From: Comamonas denitrificans
GTDB taxonomy: Bacteria > Pseudomonadota > Gammaproteobacteria > Burkholderiales > Burkholderiaceae_C
DNA length: 64,000 nucleotides
Direction of reading: 5' to 3'
Assembly (NCBI RefSeq): GCF_017368815.1
Contig: NZ_JAFNME010000006.1
Span: 1 to 64,000 of the forward strand
Both the position numbers and the translations under genes were made by a program. Shown piece by piece: positions 34,874 through 44,886 of the stretch; position 1 is the first letter of the stretch, and each line of letters starts with the position of its first letter. The notes under the pieces were generated by a model that made no database searches, was not told the DNA's origin, and worked only from the letters and a program-made list of their open reading frames with translations.

Positions 34874-35491
34874 ATGAGTGGTTTAAGTTGGATATTGATC
34901 ATTGGGGCAGGCATTTTTTGGTTGCAAACCAATGAGCAGCGCCGTCGCATGGGATTGCTGGCCAAGCATTTGGCCCCCACGCGGGTAGAAAAAATTCTTG
35001 GCACCTTGATTGATGGTTACCTCAAGGCGCTGGAGTTCCAAGACCCTGAGCGCCAGCAGCACGCCTGGAATGCCTTGGGGCGGCAAGAGCAAGAATTGGT
35101 GGAGCATTTCCAGCGTTTTGCCGATGGTTTTGCCACAGAAAGCGCCGAAGCCACTCGGGTGAGTACCTTGCCCCTGGGCTTGCCGCTGCTGGACCGCATC
35201 TTGCCCGCCTACACCTTTGACATGCGCCAGGCCCTGGCGCTGCATGCCCAGGCCATTCGCGCTGCCTGCGCCCCGGAAGGGCTGGATGCAGCGGCCCGGC
35301 GCGATTTTGCATTCACCATGACTGCCGAGCTGCTACTGATGCAGCACACCTGCCATTGGTTTGGTAAAACACGCACGATTGCCTCGATTCGGCTGGTCAC
35401 ACGGCATAAAACCCAGTACGAGCAGGTGCTCGCTTCGGTCGCACCGACCACACGGCGGGCGTATTTGAAGTTGATTGGCGACAGCAATTAG
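34874..35491 (+). CDS. Conserved hypothetical protein with N-terminal membrane segment
   Basis: A 205-residue protein with one N-terminal hydrophobic segment (about 3-18, LSWILIIGAGIFWL), followed by a soluble, mainly helical region. I recognise no motif. The ATG at 34874 has AGGGAG about 6 bp upstream; a TTG 21 bp earlier is a weaker alternative. It is a single gene between ACBP and the DUF1840 gene. Confidence 0.7.
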   Translation: MSGLSWILIIGAGIFWLQTNEQRRRMGLLAKHLAPTRVEKILGTLIDGYLKALEFQDPERQQHAWNALGRQEQELVEHFQRFADGFATESAEATRVSTLPLGLPLLDRILPAYTFDMRQALALHAQAIRAACAPEGLDAAARRDFAFTMTAELLLMQHTCHWFGKTRTIASIRLVTRHKTQYEQVLASVAPTTRRAYLKLIGDSN

Positions 35492-35587
35492 CCACTAAGG
35501 GCTGTGCCGAATGACTTTTTCAGGATAAGCGCGGCACAATGGCTTTCGGGATGAATCAAAACTACTCACAAAAGAAAGGGAATCTGT

Positions 35588-35938
35588 ATGTACACCTTCC
35601 AATCGCGTGCAGCAGCTGATTTGCTGATGCTGGAGGCCACTGCCAAACACATCTTGCAGTTGCTGGACAAAACACCTGGCGAGCCCGGGATCATCACGGT
35701 GGCGCAAATTCCCGCAGCCTTGGAGACCCTGGCCAAGGCGGTTGAGGCCGATGAAGCGCGGCGCAAAGCGCTGGAGCTGGCCGCGCAGTCGCCCGATGCG
35801 GCGACCAGTGCCAAAGCGGGTGCGGAATCGGCCGAGTTGGGGGCTATCAGCTTGCGCCAGCGGGTGGCTCCTTTGGCGGACATGCTGCGCGCCAGCTTGG
35901 CCGAAAACAAAGACCTGACCTGGACACCGAAAAAGTAA
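35588..35938 (+). CDS. DUF1840 domain protein
   Basis: A 116-residue protein recognised from the DUF1840 pattern: MYTFQSRAAADLLMLEATA at the start and GIITVAQIPAALETLAKAV in the middle. The family is common in Burkholderiales and has no assigned function. The sequence is helical and soluble. AAAGGGAA precedes the ATG. A bidirectional terminator follows. Confidence 0.88.
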   Translation: MYTFQSRAAADLLMLEATAKHILQLLDKTPGEPGIITVAQIPAALETLAKAVEADEARRKALELAAQSPDAATSAKAGAESAELGAISLRQRVAPLADMLRASLAENKDLTWTPKK

Positions 35939-35964
35939 GCCGGTCTTTCGCCCCCCTCACCCAC

Positions 35965-35997
35965 AAAAAAACCGCTGTGTTGAGCAGCGGTTTTTTT
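35965..35997. terminator. Bidirectional terminator between DUF1840 gene and rhlE
   Basis: Stem ACCGCTG (35971-35977) with CAGCGGT (35985-35991), preceded by six A and followed by six T. It works for both convergent genes. Confidence 0.9.
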
Positions 35998-36025
35998 ATG
36001 GCTGGCGCACTGCCGCTAGGGCTGC

Positions 36026-37972
36026 TTAATGCTCACGTGCAAAACGCTTGCCGCCACGGGGTTCATAAGGCTTGCCAGCGGGTTTGCCGCCACCAAAATT
36101 ACCACCGCCGCGGCGCTCACCGTCAAAGCGGCGCACTTCGCTGCGCTCGCCAAAGGGTTTGCCACGGCCAAAGCCTTCGCCATCGCGGCGGGGGGCGAAC
36201 TCACGCGCAGGTGCAGCGCCAAAGTCGCGGCTACCGCCTTCGCGATTGCCAAAACCACGGCTGGCACCAAAGTCACGGCTGCCGCCTTCACGATTGCCAG
36301 CTTCGCGGTTGCCAAAGCCACGGCCAGCACCAAAGCCACCACGATCACCACCTGCATCACGGAAATCGCGCTGGGGACGGTCACCAAAGCGGGGACGCTC
36401 GCTGTCACGGCCAAAGCCGCCGCCAGCAGCACCGCCAAACCCACTCTTGCGGCCATAGCTGCTGCCGCCGCCAAAACCACCCTCGCGGCGTGGCGCGCCT
36501 TCGCTGCGGCCACCGCGGAAGCCACCGCGGTCGTTGCCACCTGCACCACGGCGGCCTTCGGAGCCGCTGGGGAAGCGTTGCTGTGGCTCCAGTCCTTCAA
36601 TGGTCTCGGGTTTGAATTGCAGGCGGGTAAAGCCTTCAATATCAAAAATACGGCGGCGGTCACGGAATTCGGCAAAGGTCACGGCCATGCCTTCGCGCCC
36701 AGCGCGGCCGGTGCGGCCAATGCGGTGGGTGTAGTCCTCGGCCTTCATGGGCAGACCGTAGTTGAAGACGTGGGTGATGGTGGGCACATCAATACCGCGT
36801 GCCGCCACGTCGGTGGCAACCAGAATCTGAATTTGCCCTTCACGCAGTGCCCGCAGACGGCGGTTGCGCAGCCCTTGGCTCAATGCGCCATGCAAAGCGG
36901 CGGCCGAGAAACCGGCCTCTGCCAAGTCTTGCGCCAGGCCGTCGCACTCCACTTGGGTGGAGGCAAACACGATGGCCTGGTTGATGGTGGTGTCACGCAG
37001 CCAGTGGTCCAGCAGCTTGCGCTTGTGCTGGGCATGGTCAGCCCAGTACAGTTTTTGCTGGATGTTGTCGTGGCCCTGCTGGGGCGTGGCGATGGTGATT
37101 TTTTGCACATTGGCACCGCCGTCGTGCATCACGCGCATGGCCAGCTGCTGAATGCGCGGCGCAAAGGTGGCGCTGAACATCATGGTTTGCTTGCGCTGGG
37201 CGGTCATCTGGTGGACCTCTTCCAGATCATCGGCAAAACCCAGGTCGAGCATGCGGTCGGCCTCATCGACCACCAAGAACTGCACCTTGTCCAGCTTGAT
37301 TTGCAGGCTGCGCTGCAAGTCCAGCAAACGGCCCGGCGTGGCCACGACCAAATCGGCGTTTTGCAGCTTGGCAATTTGTAGTTGGTAGGGCATGCCACCG
37401 ACGACGTTGGCCACACGCAGATTTTTGCAGTGCTTGACCAGCTCAATGGCATCTTGCGCCACCTGTTGGGCCAGCTCACGGGTGGGGCACAGCACCAAGG
37501 CACCGGGCACGGCCGCCTTGAAATTGCGCGATTGCATGGGGTTTTTGCGCTTGGCACGCTTGGGGGCGGCCTCGCCGCTGGCAGCCGCTTGGGCACGCTG
37601 GCGCTCAAATTCGGCTTGCTCGGCAGCGGCTTCGATGGCTTTTTGTGCGATCAGGGTATTGAGCACGGGCAGCAAGAAAGCAGCCGTTTTGCCCGAGCCG
37701 GTTTGGCTGGACACCATCAAGTCGATGCTGGCTTCGTCGGCCTTGCCACTGCCCATGGCCAGGGGAATGGCTTTGGCTTGCACTTCGGTGGGCTGGGTGT
37801 AGCCCAGATCGGAGACAGCACGAACCAGTGCGGCATCCAGGCCCAAAGCGGTAAAAGGGTTGGGGCCTTCGGCCACAGCGGCCACCGCAGGGGCAGCAGA
37901 TTCAATAACCACGGCAGGAGCAGACACGGCCACGTCAGCCACGATGGGCTGGTCTAAAGTTTCAGTATTCAT
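36026..37972 (-). CDS. rhlE: DEAD-box RNA helicase RhlE with RGG-type tail
   Basis: An ATP-dependent RNA helicase of 648 residues. The Q motif (ALVRAVSDLGYTQPTEVQ), motif I SSQTGSGKTAAF, motif II VVDEADRMLD and motif VI HRIGRTGRAGREG are present. Between motifs I and Ia is a charged insertion (EAAAEQAEFERQRAQAAASG). The C-terminal 200 residues are Gly/Arg/Phe/Glu-rich with repeated GNREGG and DFGA units, expected to bind RNA and be disordered. The start MNTETLDQP at 37972 is supported by a family-like N-terminus. A long upstream region with a 9-bp inverted repeat suggests a structured mRNA leader. Confidence 0.94.
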   Translation of the reverse strand: MNTETLDQPIVADVAVSAPAVVIESAAPAVAAVAEGPNPFTALGLDAALVRAVSDLGYTQPTEVQAKAIPLAMGSGKADEASIDLMVSSQTGSGKTAAFLLPVLNTLIAQKAIEAAAEQAEFERQRAQAAASGEAAPKRAKRKNPMQSRNFKAAVPGALVLCPTRELAQQVAQDAIELVKHCKNLRVANVVGGMPYQLQIAKLQNADLVVATPGRLLDLQRSLQIKLDKVQFLVVDEADRMLDLGFADDLEEVHQMTAQRKQTMMFSATFAPRIQQLAMRVMHDGGANVQKITIATPQQGHDNIQQKLYWADHAQHKRKLLDHWLRDTTINQAIVFASTQVECDGLAQDLAEAGFSAAALHGALSQGLRNRRLRALREGQIQILVATDVAARGIDVPTITHVFNYGLPMKAEDYTHRIGRTGRAGREGMAVTFAEFRDRRRIFDIEGFTRLQFKPETIEGLEPQQRFPSGSEGRRGAGGNDRGGFRGGRSEGAPRREGGFGGGSSYGRKSGFGGAAGGGFGRDSERPRFGDRPQRDFRDAGGDRGGFGAGRGFGNREAGNREGGSRDFGASRGFGNREGGSRDFGAAPAREFAPRRDGEGFGRGKPFGERSEVRRFDGERRGGGNFGGGKPAGKPYEPRGGKRFAREH

Positions 37973-38288
37973 AGTGATGCAATAACAACGCGGCCATGCC
38001 ACTGCCCTTTGCGCAGTGGAGATCAAAAAGGATGGCTACGTTTTTGACGGTTACGGGGAACAACATCCACCGTCAAACATTCCGTCTGATGCTTTTGGGC
38101 TGCAGGGTGCAGCGGCATCGCGGTGGGCCTGGATGGTTCTAATGCGGGCACTGGGCTGTAAAAGCTTGAAAGCGCCGTGGCATGAACGTGCCCGGTAGTG
38201 TGATGGGAAGATGTAACAAATCTGCCAAAGAGTTCTAGGGGTAACCCTTAAGGCAAGCCAGCGATTCTAGCCGAGTTACTGATTTTTG
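37973..38288 (-). promoter_or_regulatory. 316-bp gene-free region: rhlE promoter/leader
   Basis: No credible gene is seen; the small open frame on plus has no family resemblance. The notable structures are the perfect 9-bp inverted repeat TTTGACGGT with ACCGTCAAA (38043-38051 and 38069-38077) and the motif CTAGGGGTAACCCTTAAG at 38235-38252, which resembles a motif upstream of the pit operon. Confidence 0.45.
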
Positions 38289-38894
38289 TCACGGCAATAA
38301 AAAATGCTGGCGGTAGTGCTGCAATTCGTCAATGGATTCAAGCACATCGGCCAAAGCGGTATGGCGCTGGGCTTTTTTAAAAGATTTGACGGCCTCGGGC
38401 TTCCAGCGCCGGGCCAGTTCTTTCAAGGTGCTTACGTCCACATTGCGGTAGTGCAGGTAGGCCTCCAGCTTGGGCATGTAGAGCGCCAAAAAACGCCTGT
38501 CTTGTCCAATGCTGTTGCCGCACAGCGGCACTTTGCTCTTGGGGACGTACTGGCGCAGGAAGGTGAGCAACTGCTCTTGCGCATCCTCTTCGCTCAGGGT
38601 AGAGGCTTTGACCTTGTCGATCAGGCCACTGCGCCCGTGTGTGCCTTTGTTCCAGGCATCCATGGCGTTTAGCAGCTCATCACTTTGGTGAATCACCAGC
38701 ACCGGGCCAGGCACGCGCACTTGGAGATTGGCATCGGTGACGACCACAGCAATTTCGATGATGCGTTCGGTGGCGGGGTTCAGCCCCGTCATCTCGCAAT
38801 CGATCCACACCAAATTAAGGTCGGACTTGGGCAAATGGGGAACGGCAGGAGGGCTGACAACAGCCGGGGTTTCACTGGAAGCGGGGGAAAGCAT
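38289..38894 (-). CDS. orn: Oligoribonuclease
   Basis: A DEDDh 3'-to-5' exonuclease that degrades 2-5 nt RNAs, including pGpG from cyclic-di-GMP turnover. The 201-residue protein has the first DEDD motif [11 protein letters not shown] and [11 protein letters not shown], and the closing [18 protein letters not shown]. The N-terminus is about 20 residues longer than in E. coli. I chose the ATG at 38894. It is divergent from the M48 protease gene across 29 bp. Confidence 0.95.
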   Translation of the reverse strand: MLSPASSETPAVVSPPAVPHLPKSDLNLVWIDCEMTGLNPATERIIEIAVVVTDANLQVRVPGPVLVIHQSDELLNAMDAWNKGTHGRSGLIDKVKASTLSEEDAQEQLLTFLRQYVPKSKVPLCGNSIGQDRRFLALYMPKLEAYLHYRNVDVSTLKELARRWKPEAVKSFKKAQRHTALADVLESIDELQHYRQHFLLP

Positions 38895-38923
38895 AGACAA
38901 ATTGTCGCCTACACTCGCGCCAC

Positions 38924-40258
38924 ATGTCGTCCTCCAGCCTCTTTTCCCCCAGTTTTCTCCTCACAGCGGCCTTTGCCTGCGCCTTGGCGCTGCAACTTTT
39001 GGCCCAAGTGGGTTTGCTCACCCGCCAAGTGCGCCATGTGGCCCGCCACCGCAGTGCCGTGCCTGCCGCATTTGCTGAAAAAATCACCCTGGCCGCGCAC
39101 CAAAAAGCGGCCGACTACACCTTGGCCAAAGCGCAAGTGGGCCTGCTGCAACTGGCCTGGGGGGCCATGCTGCTTTTGGGTTGGACGCTGTTGGGCGGGC
39201 TGGATGCCCTGCACCAGGCACTGCTGGCCGCCATGGGGCCTGGGCTGGGGCAGCAAATTGCGCTGGTGGCGGCGTTTGCCTTGATTTCCGGCGTGTTGGA
39301 GTTGCCGTTTTCGCTCTACCAAACCTTTGTGGTGGAGCAGCGCTTTGGCTTTAACCAAAGCACGCTGGGCCTGTGGCTGGCGGATGTGTGCAAAAGCAGC
39401 GTGTTGGCCGCCGTGATTGGCCTGCCCCTGGTGGCTGCCGTGCTGTGGCTGATGCAAGCCGCCGGCAGCCTGTGGTGGCTGTGGGCCTGGGGGCTGTGGA
39501 CGGGCTTTCAGCTGTTGCTGATGTGGATTTTCCCGACCTTTATCGCACCACTGTTCAACAAATTTCAGCCCCTGGAAGATGCGGCCCTGAAAGAGCGCGT
39601 TACCACCTTGATGCAGCGCTGCGGCTTTGCCGCCAAGGGCTTGTTTGTGATGGATGGCAGCCGCCGCTCGGCCCACGCCAATGCTTATTTCACCGGCCTG
39701 GGCAATGCCAAGCGCGTGGTGTTCTACGACACGCTATTAAAAAAACTCAACGTCGATGAGGTCGAAGCGGTGCTGGCGCACGAGCTGGGCCACTTCAAAC
39801 ACCGCCACATCACCAAACGCATGCTGGGCATGTTTGCCCTCAGCCTGGGCGGGCTGGCGCTGCTGGGCTGGGTCAGCCAGCAGCCGTGGTTTTATACCGG
39901 CCTGGGCGTGGCCCCCTCACTGGCCTTGGCCCTGGGGTCGAGCAGCAGCATGCTAAGCGGGGCGCAAATGGGCCACATCCCTGGCGTGGCGCTGCTGCTG
40001 TTTTTGCTGGTGGTGCCGGTGTTTAGTTTTTGGCTGGCACCGCTGATGGCGCATTTTTCGCGCCGCGATGAATTTCAGGCCGATGCCTACGCCGCCGCCC
40101 AAGCGCAGCCGGCAGCCCTGGCCAGTGCGCTGCTCAAGCTGTATGAGGACAACGCAGCCACCCTCACCCCGGACCCGCTGTATGCCCGCTTTTACTATTC
40201 ACACCCCCCAGCAGTAGAGCGCTTAGCGCAGCTACAGCGCCAAGAAAGCCGTGTATGA
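38924..40258 (+). CDS. M48-family membrane metallopeptidase (Ste24/CAAX protease type)
   Basis: The 444-residue integral membrane protease has several membrane segments. It has the zinc motif [10 protein letters not shown] (about 286-295) and the third ligand in [11 protein letters not shown]. The N-terminal domain contains [15 protein letters not shown], typical of the Ste24-type peptidase_M48_N. In bacteria the role is probably membrane protein quality control. Its stop overlaps the rsgA start by 4 bp (ATGA). Confidence 0.92.
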   Translation: MSSSSLFSPSFLLTAAFACALALQLLAQVGLLTRQVRHVARHRSAVPAAFAEKITLAAHQKAADYTLAKAQVGLLQLAWGAMLLLGWTLLGGLDALHQALLAAMGPGLGQQIALVAAFALISGVLELPFSLYQTFVVEQRFGFNQSTLGLWLADVCKSSVLAAVIGLPLVAAVLWLMQAAGSLWWLWAWGLWTGFQLLLMWIFPTFIAPLFNKFQPLEDAALKERVTTLMQRCGFAAKGLFVMDGSRRSAHANAYFTGLGNAKRVVFYDTLLKKLNVDEVEAVLAHELGHFKHRHITKRMLGMFALSLGGLALLGWVSQQPWFYTGLGVAPSLALALGSSSSMLSGAQMGHIPGVALLLFLLVVPVFSFWLAPLMAHFSRRDEFQADAYAAAQAQPAALASALLKLYEDNAATLTPDPLYARFYYSHPPAVERLAQLQRQESRV

Positions 40259-41238
40259 GTCGTAAAAATAGCGCCAAATCAGCGCCAGCTGCTAGCAATA
40301 CAGAAGGTGTGGGCTTGCAAGAGGGCTTGGTCGTGGGCAGCCATGGCCGCCACTGCGTGGTGGAGAGCGCCGATGGCAACCGCCGCATCTGCCACCCCCG
40401 GGGCAAAAAAAATCAAGCCCTGGTCGGTGACCGCGTGCTGTGGCTGCCTGCCCCGCCAGGCCAGGGGGAGGAGGGCAGCATCGAAAAAGTACAGGCGCGG
40501 CGCAATCTGCTCTACCGCCAGGACGAGATTCGCACCAAATCTTTTGCGGCCAATATTGACCAAGTGCTGATCCTGATCGCGGCCGAGCCGGTGTTCTCTG
40601 AAAGCCAACTGGCCCGCGCCTTGATTGCCGCAGAGGCCGCTGGCATTCCCCCCATCATTGCCCTGAACAAAAGTGATTTAACCGTGCCCTTTGCCCAGGC
40701 CTGGGAGCGCTTGGCGGCGTACCGCGCCATCACCGATGGCGAGGGGCAGCTGCACTACCGCACGCTGGGGCTGAATCTGGCCCAGCCCAGTGATGCACAA
40801 ACCGCCCTGCTGGCCCAGCTGTTGGCCGACAAAGCCACCTTGGTGCTGGGGCCGTCCGGTTCGGGCAAGAGCACGCTGATCAATCTGCTCATTCCCCAAG
40901 CACAGGCGGCGACGGGGGAAATCTCGCAAGCGCTCAACTCGGGCCGCCACACCACCACCACCACCACCTGGTACTGGCTGGATGGCGCGCGGCGCAGCGC
41001 CTTGATTGATTCGCCCGGCTTTCAAGAATTTGGCCTGCGCCACATTGCCCCCACAGCGCTGGCGCACTTTATGCCCGACATTCACCAGCACGCCAGCAGC
41101 TGCAAGTTCTACAACTGCACCCACTTGCACGAACCCGGTTGCGCTGTGCTGGCACAGGTGGGGCACAGCATCAACGCCCAACGGCATCGGCTGTATGCCG
41201 CATTGTTTGAAGAGCTGTCTGCGCCTGTGAATTATTGA
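40255..41238 (+). CDS. rsgA: Ribosome small subunit-dependent GTPase RsgA
   Basis: A late-stage 30S assembly GTPase with a circularly permuted G domain in 327 residues. The order is NKSD (G4), then [12 protein letters not shown] (G1) and DSPGFQEFG (G3), with the C-terminal zinc motif CKFYNCTHLHEPGC. An N-terminal OB-fold covers about residues 25-85. The first 18 codons ([18 protein letters not shown]) correspond to DNA resembling the dispersed repeat, so the N-terminus may be derived from such an element. Confidence 0.96.
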   Translation: MSRKNSAKSAPAASNTEGVGLQEGLVVGSHGRHCVVESADGNRRICHPRGKKNQALVGDRVLWLPAPPGQGEEGSIEKVQARRNLLYRQDEIRTKSFAANIDQVLILIAAEPVFSESQLARALIAAEAAGIPPIIALNKSDLTVPFAQAWERLAAYRAITDGEGQLHYRTLGLNLAQPSDAQTALLAQLLADKATLVLGPSGSGKSTLINLLIPQAQAATGEISQALNSGRHTTTTTTWYWLDGARRSALIDSPGFQEFGLRHIAPTALAHFMPDIHQHASSCKFYNCTHLHEPGCAVLAQVGHSINAQRHRLYAALFEELSAPVNY

Positions 41239-41297
41239 TTTCAGGCTATTAAAGCCATGAAATTGTTGATATACAAGCGGTGACAGCTATCTAAATA

Positions 41298-42938
41298 TTA
41301 AAACCGAAAAACATCCAGCGTGCGCCGCAACACCCCCGTGCTGCCGTCCATGCGCTCGGCCGACTGGGCATAGTCGTGCGCCATGCGGGCGTTGTCCTGG
41401 GTGACGTGGTCCAGATCGGCCAGCGCCACATTCACCTGGGCGATGCCCGCGCTTTGTTCGGTCATGGTGACCAGCATGCCTTGCATTTCCTGGCGCACCT
41501 GTTGCACCGCCTGCACCGACTGGCCCATGGATTGGCTGGCCGACTGCATTTGCGCTGCGCTGCGGCTAATTTGGTCGGTCGAGCCGGCAATCAGCTGGCG
41601 GATTTCCCCCGCCGCCTTGGCGCTGTTTTGCGCCAGATTGCGCACCTCAGCGGCCACCACGGCAAACCCTCGGCCTTGCTCCCCGGCGCGGGCGGCCTCG
41701 ACGGCGGCATTCAAGGCCAAGATATTGGTTTGAAAAGCAATGCTTTCGATGGTGGAGATGATGTGCCCCATCTGCTGGGACGATTGCTGCAGCTCTTGCA
41801 TCAACTGCTGGCTGCGCTGCATGGCTTGTTCGCTTTCGGTGGAGAGCTGGGCACTGCGCTCGGTCTCGCGCTGAATTTGCTCTGTTGTTTGCCGACTTTG
41901 CGCAATGGTTTGGGCCATTTGCTCCATGGCGGTGGCCGTCTCTTGCAAGTCCTGCGCTTGGCGATCCGTGCATTCGGACAAGCGCCCTGCACCCTCGGTC
42001 AGCTCCCGGGCCACGGCATTGAAGCCATCAATTTCGTGTTTGGCATCGCCAAACACGGCCCGCAGGTTGATGTGGATTTGCTTCATTCGCTCCTGCAGCA
42101 AGCCCAGTGGATGCGGTGGCAAATCTTTGGGCAAGGTGCCCGATAGCTCACCGCTGGCGATTTCAGCGCTCAGGGCATGAATGGCCTCCAATGGCTGGGT
42201 AATGCGCCGGTGCAACCAGCCCAGCGCCATCGCCGACCAGCCCAGCAGCAAGGCGGTCAATACGCCCAGCTGCCAAGGTGCCGTCCATCCCAGCAGGGGA
42301 AACAGCAGCGCCAAGACCACCAGCGGCAGCTGCAAAACGGCTTGGCGCTGGGTCAAACTCAGGCGCTGCAACTTGCCCCACTGGTTGCGCCAGCCAAAGA
42401 CGCGAATGCGGCCGCCGTGCAGAATAAAGCGCGGTTTGGCACGGCTGCGCTGGGCCACGATGTCTGCGTAGAGTTTTTGGGCCTCGGCAATTTCTTGGTC
42501 GCTGGCCCGGGCACGCACCGACATATAACCAATCGGTTTGCCCGCTTGCAGCACCGGGGTAACGTAGGCCCGCACCCAATAATGGCCACCGCCATGGCGC
42601 GCATTTTTCACCGTGCCTTGCCAAATGCGACCATGCCCAATGGTGGCCCACAGATCCTTGAAAATTTCGGACGGTACGTCTGGGTGGCGTACGATGCTGT
42701 GCGGCTGCCCCATCAGGTCGTGCTTGCTAAAGCCACTGACCTGCTCAAACGCCTCATTGCAGTGGGTGATGCGCCCTTGCTTGTCGGTGGTGGACATCAA
42801 GAGCATGGACTCTGGAAAATCGTAACCCCGACCCACCGAGGAAGCGCTTTGCGCGCCCGCCCGGTGCGATGGCAAAGACGAGAAAGCAGCTGCCGCAGTG
42901 GCAGCAGACTGTGTCGATAAATCAGCAATAGAGCGCAT
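41298..42938 (-). CDS. aer: Aer-like PAS-domain methyl-accepting chemotaxis protein
   Basis: An energy/redox-type chemoreceptor of 546 residues. An N-terminal PAS domain (about 45-150) contains [20 protein letters not shown], similar to the FAD-binding PAS of Aer. A hydrophobic hairpin (about 205-245) anchors it with little periplasmic sequence, then a HAMP-like linker and an MCP signalling domain with the hairpin tip [20 protein letters not shown]. It ends LDVFRF with no CheR/CheB-tethering pentapeptide. It is about 9 kb from the che operon and transcribed alone. Confidence 0.9.
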   Translation of the reverse strand: MRSIADLSTQSAATAAAAFSSLPSHRAGAQSASSVGRGYDFPESMLLMSTTDKQGRITHCNEAFEQVSGFSKHDLMGQPHSIVRHPDVPSEIFKDLWATIGHGRIWQGTVKNARHGGGHYWVRAYVTPVLQAGKPIGYMSVRARASDQEIAEAQKLYADIVAQRSRAKPRFILHGGRIRVFGWRNQWGKLQRLSLTQRQAVLQLPLVVLALLFPLLGWTAPWQLGVLTALLLGWSAMALGWLHRRITQPLEAIHALSAEIASGELSGTLPKDLPPHPLGLLQERMKQIHINLRAVFGDAKHEIDGFNAVARELTEGAGRLSECTDRQAQDLQETATAMEQMAQTIAQSRQTTEQIQRETERSAQLSTESEQAMQRSQQLMQELQQSSQQMGHIISTIESIAFQTNILALNAAVEAARAGEQGRGFAVVAAEVRNLAQNSAKAAGEIRQLIAGSTDQISRSAAQMQSASQSMGQSVQAVQQVRQEMQGMLVTMTEQSAGIAQVNVALADLDHVTQDNARMAHDYAQSAERMDGSTGVLRRTLDVFRF

Positions 42939-43098
42939 AGGGCCTCACTGTGTAAAGCACATTGGCCAAAACCAATGTTTGGATGAATGTGCTGTGCAGC
43001 CGCTGATACTAGAAGTTTTTTGTGTCTAGAAGAACCGTGCTAACAACGGTTTAACACCAATCCAACAAAAAGCCTATGTCTTTGTTGAGGCAGATCAA

Positions 43099-44037
43099 TT
43101 AACCCAATAAGCGCCCCAGGGTTAATAGCGCCAGCAGTAGCAGCCACACCGCCACCAAGCGCCATACCAAGCCCACCAAGCTGTACAAATGCTGCATTTG
43201 AGGTGCCAGGCCGTTGGGCATGCCGTACGCCCCCAGATCAATGTGCAGTGCCCCAGCCGTGGCTGCGATCACCAGGCCATCGTTGTCCTGGGGGGCTTTT
43301 TGCGCATAGGTGCGCCACCCGGCCAGGGTGTCTTCAAAGCTTCCAACAACCGCAAAGCCAATGGCCGTTAAGCGGGCGGGCAGCCAATCGAGCCACCACC
43401 AGGCACGCTGCACTGCCGCTTGCAGGCGTTCACTGACCGGTTGCACCCCCGCACTGGGCTGGGCCGACCAGTCGCGCCCCAAATATTCCGCTGTGCGGTA
43501 GAGCACCGCACCCGCCGGCCCCAAGCCCAACAGCATGGAGAGGGTGAACCACACAAATACGCCAAATACATGGCGGTGGGCTTGCACCACGGAGTGGGCC
43601 ACCACCTGCTCCAGCAAGCCTTGCTCAGTCGGTGCGGGATCGGCCTGTGGGTGCCAGTGGGCAAAGGCGCTGCGTGCGGCAGGCAAATCGCCCTCGGTCA
43701 AGGCATCGCGAATGGCCGTGAAATGGTGGCTAAATTGCCGGAACCCCAAGGTGAGGTAAAGAATTGCCACGTTCCACAGCAGCGCCAGCGGCCAGCCAAC
43801 CGTGGCCAACAGCAGCCAATACACCCCCATGGCCGCCAGGACGGGCACCAGCACGGCGGTGCCTACGGCCAGCCAGGGCGAGGTGGCAAGAACTTGCTCA
43901 CTTTCATCGACTTGGGCATCCAAGCTGCGGCGCACCGAGACGGCCCAGGCTTTCAAACCTTGGTAAGCGGGGTTATCACGCTGCAGGGGGCGGGCCTGCT
44001 CCAGCATCAAGGCAAACAGGATGGCAAAAAAACTCAT
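43099..44037 (-). CDS. CobD/CbiB-family (AmpE-like) membrane protein
   Basis: The 312-residue protein with about five membrane segments has the family-like opening MSFFAILFALMLEQARPLQ and the conserved EGDLPAARSAFAHW and EQVVAHSVVQAHRHVFG segments. Relatives are CbiB (adenosylcobinamide-phosphate synthase) and the AmpE signalling protein. No other cobalamin gene is nearby, so the specific role is open. Upstream ATGs at 44049 and 44067 are possible starts. The NUDIX gene precedes it by about 40 bp. Confidence 0.82.
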   Translation of the reverse strand: MSFFAILFALMLEQARPLQRDNPAYQGLKAWAVSVRRSLDAQVDESEQVLATSPWLAVGTAVLVPVLAAMGVYWLLLATVGWPLALLWNVAILYLTLGFRQFSHHFTAIRDALTEGDLPAARSAFAHWHPQADPAPTEQGLLEQVVAHSVVQAHRHVFGVFVWFTLSMLLGLGPAGAVLYRTAEYLGRDWSAQPSAGVQPVSERLQAAVQRAWWWLDWLPARLTAIGFAVVGSFEDTLAGWRTYAQKAPQDNDGLVIAATAGALHIDLGAYGMPNGLAPQMQHLYSLVGLVWRLVAVWLLLLALLTLGRLLG

Positions 44038-44076
44038 GCCGTCGATCATAGCGGCCACCAGCGGCACATGAGGTGT

Positions 44077-44802
44077 TTATTGCGCAGCCATAAAGCGGTA
44101 AAAGTTGCGCAGCATGCCCGCCGTGGCACCCCAGATAAAGTGCTCAGCCCCCAAGGGGTCGTGCGGGTCTTTGTAGGGCATGGCAAACCATTCGCGCTCA
44201 CGCCCTTGCCAGAACATGCGGTGGCGTTGGTGGTTGGCTGGATCGAGGATGAAGGCCAGCGGCACTTCAAACACCTGGGCCACCTCCTGCGGATTGGGCT
44301 TGAGTGGCTGGGGCGGCACCAGGGCCACCACAGGGGTTACGTTGAACGCCGAGCCCGTGGTGTACACCGGCAGGCTGCCCAGCACCTGGGCGCGCTGCGG
44401 GGCCAAGCCCACCTCTTCCCAGGCTTCGCGCAAGGCGGTGGCGATGGCATCGCGGTCTTCAGGGTCGGTACGCCCTCCTGGGAACGCCACTTGCCCTGAG
44501 TGGCTGGAAAGCTGCGCGCTGCGCTGGGTCAGCAGCACCGTTAGCCCGCCAGTGCGCTGCACCAGGGGCAAAAGCACAGCCGCTTCAGCCACAGGGCGCT
44601 CAACAAAGGCCGGCTCGCCACGCAACTCTGGCTGCCACACCGGGGGCTTGGCAAAGCGCTGGCGCAGGGCTTGCTCGGTTTGTGCCTGGTGGGCCACCGC
44701 GGGCAAGTGGCTATCGCGGCCAGAAATCGGTACTTGCCGGGGGTCGAACGATGGAATGCCGACAGGGCGCTGAAAACCGGGGGAAGAAGAGGGGGAAGAC
44801 AT
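44077..44802 (-). CDS. NUDIX hydrolase, CoA pyrophosphatase type
   Basis: A 241-residue protein of the NudL/COG0494 type that hydrolyses CoA or related dinucleoside pyrophosphates. The Nudix box is visible as AFPGGRTDPEDRD followed by ATALREAWEEVGL, and the UPF0035-type block LTQRSAQLSSHSGQVAFPGG points to CoA pyrophosphatase. The first 50 residues are a variable extension. It lies between the rplS terminator and the CobD-like gene. Confidence 0.88.
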   Translation of the reverse strand: MSSPSSSPGFQRPVGIPSFDPRQVPISGRDSHLPAVAHQAQTEQALRQRFAKPPVWQPELRGEPAFVERPVAEAAVLLPLVQRTGGLTVLLTQRSAQLSSHSGQVAFPGGRTDPEDRDAIATALREAWEEVGLAPQRAQVLGSLPVYTTGSAFNVTPVVALVPPQPLKPNPQEVAQVFEVPLAFILDPANHQRHRMFWQGREREWFAMPYKDPHDPLGAEHFIWGATAGMLRNFYRFMAAQ

Positions 44803-44809
44803 AGCAAAA

Positions 44810-44846
44810 ACAAAAAAGCCGCCACAGCAAAACTGTAGCGGCTTTT
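44810..44846 (-). terminator. Terminator after rplS
   Basis: A 14-bp stem (AAAAGCCGCYACAG type, 44814-44827 with 44833-44846, one mismatch) and a 5-nt loop, followed on minus by TTTTTTG. Confidence 0.9.
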
Positions 44847-44886
44847 GTCCAGTCCCATGTTCCCCTGCTGGGCAGGGGGGCGGTGC

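Noticed and set aside
38016-38198. A 60-codon plus-strand frame in the rhlE upstream region.
   Set aside because: Composition and lack of family pattern suggest chance; the region looks like promoter and leader DNA.
42939-43098. A possible sigma-28 promoter before the Aer-like gene.
   Set aside because: No TAAA with a correctly spaced GCCGATAA-like box could be found; only a short inverted repeat (ACATTGG/CCAATGT) is present.
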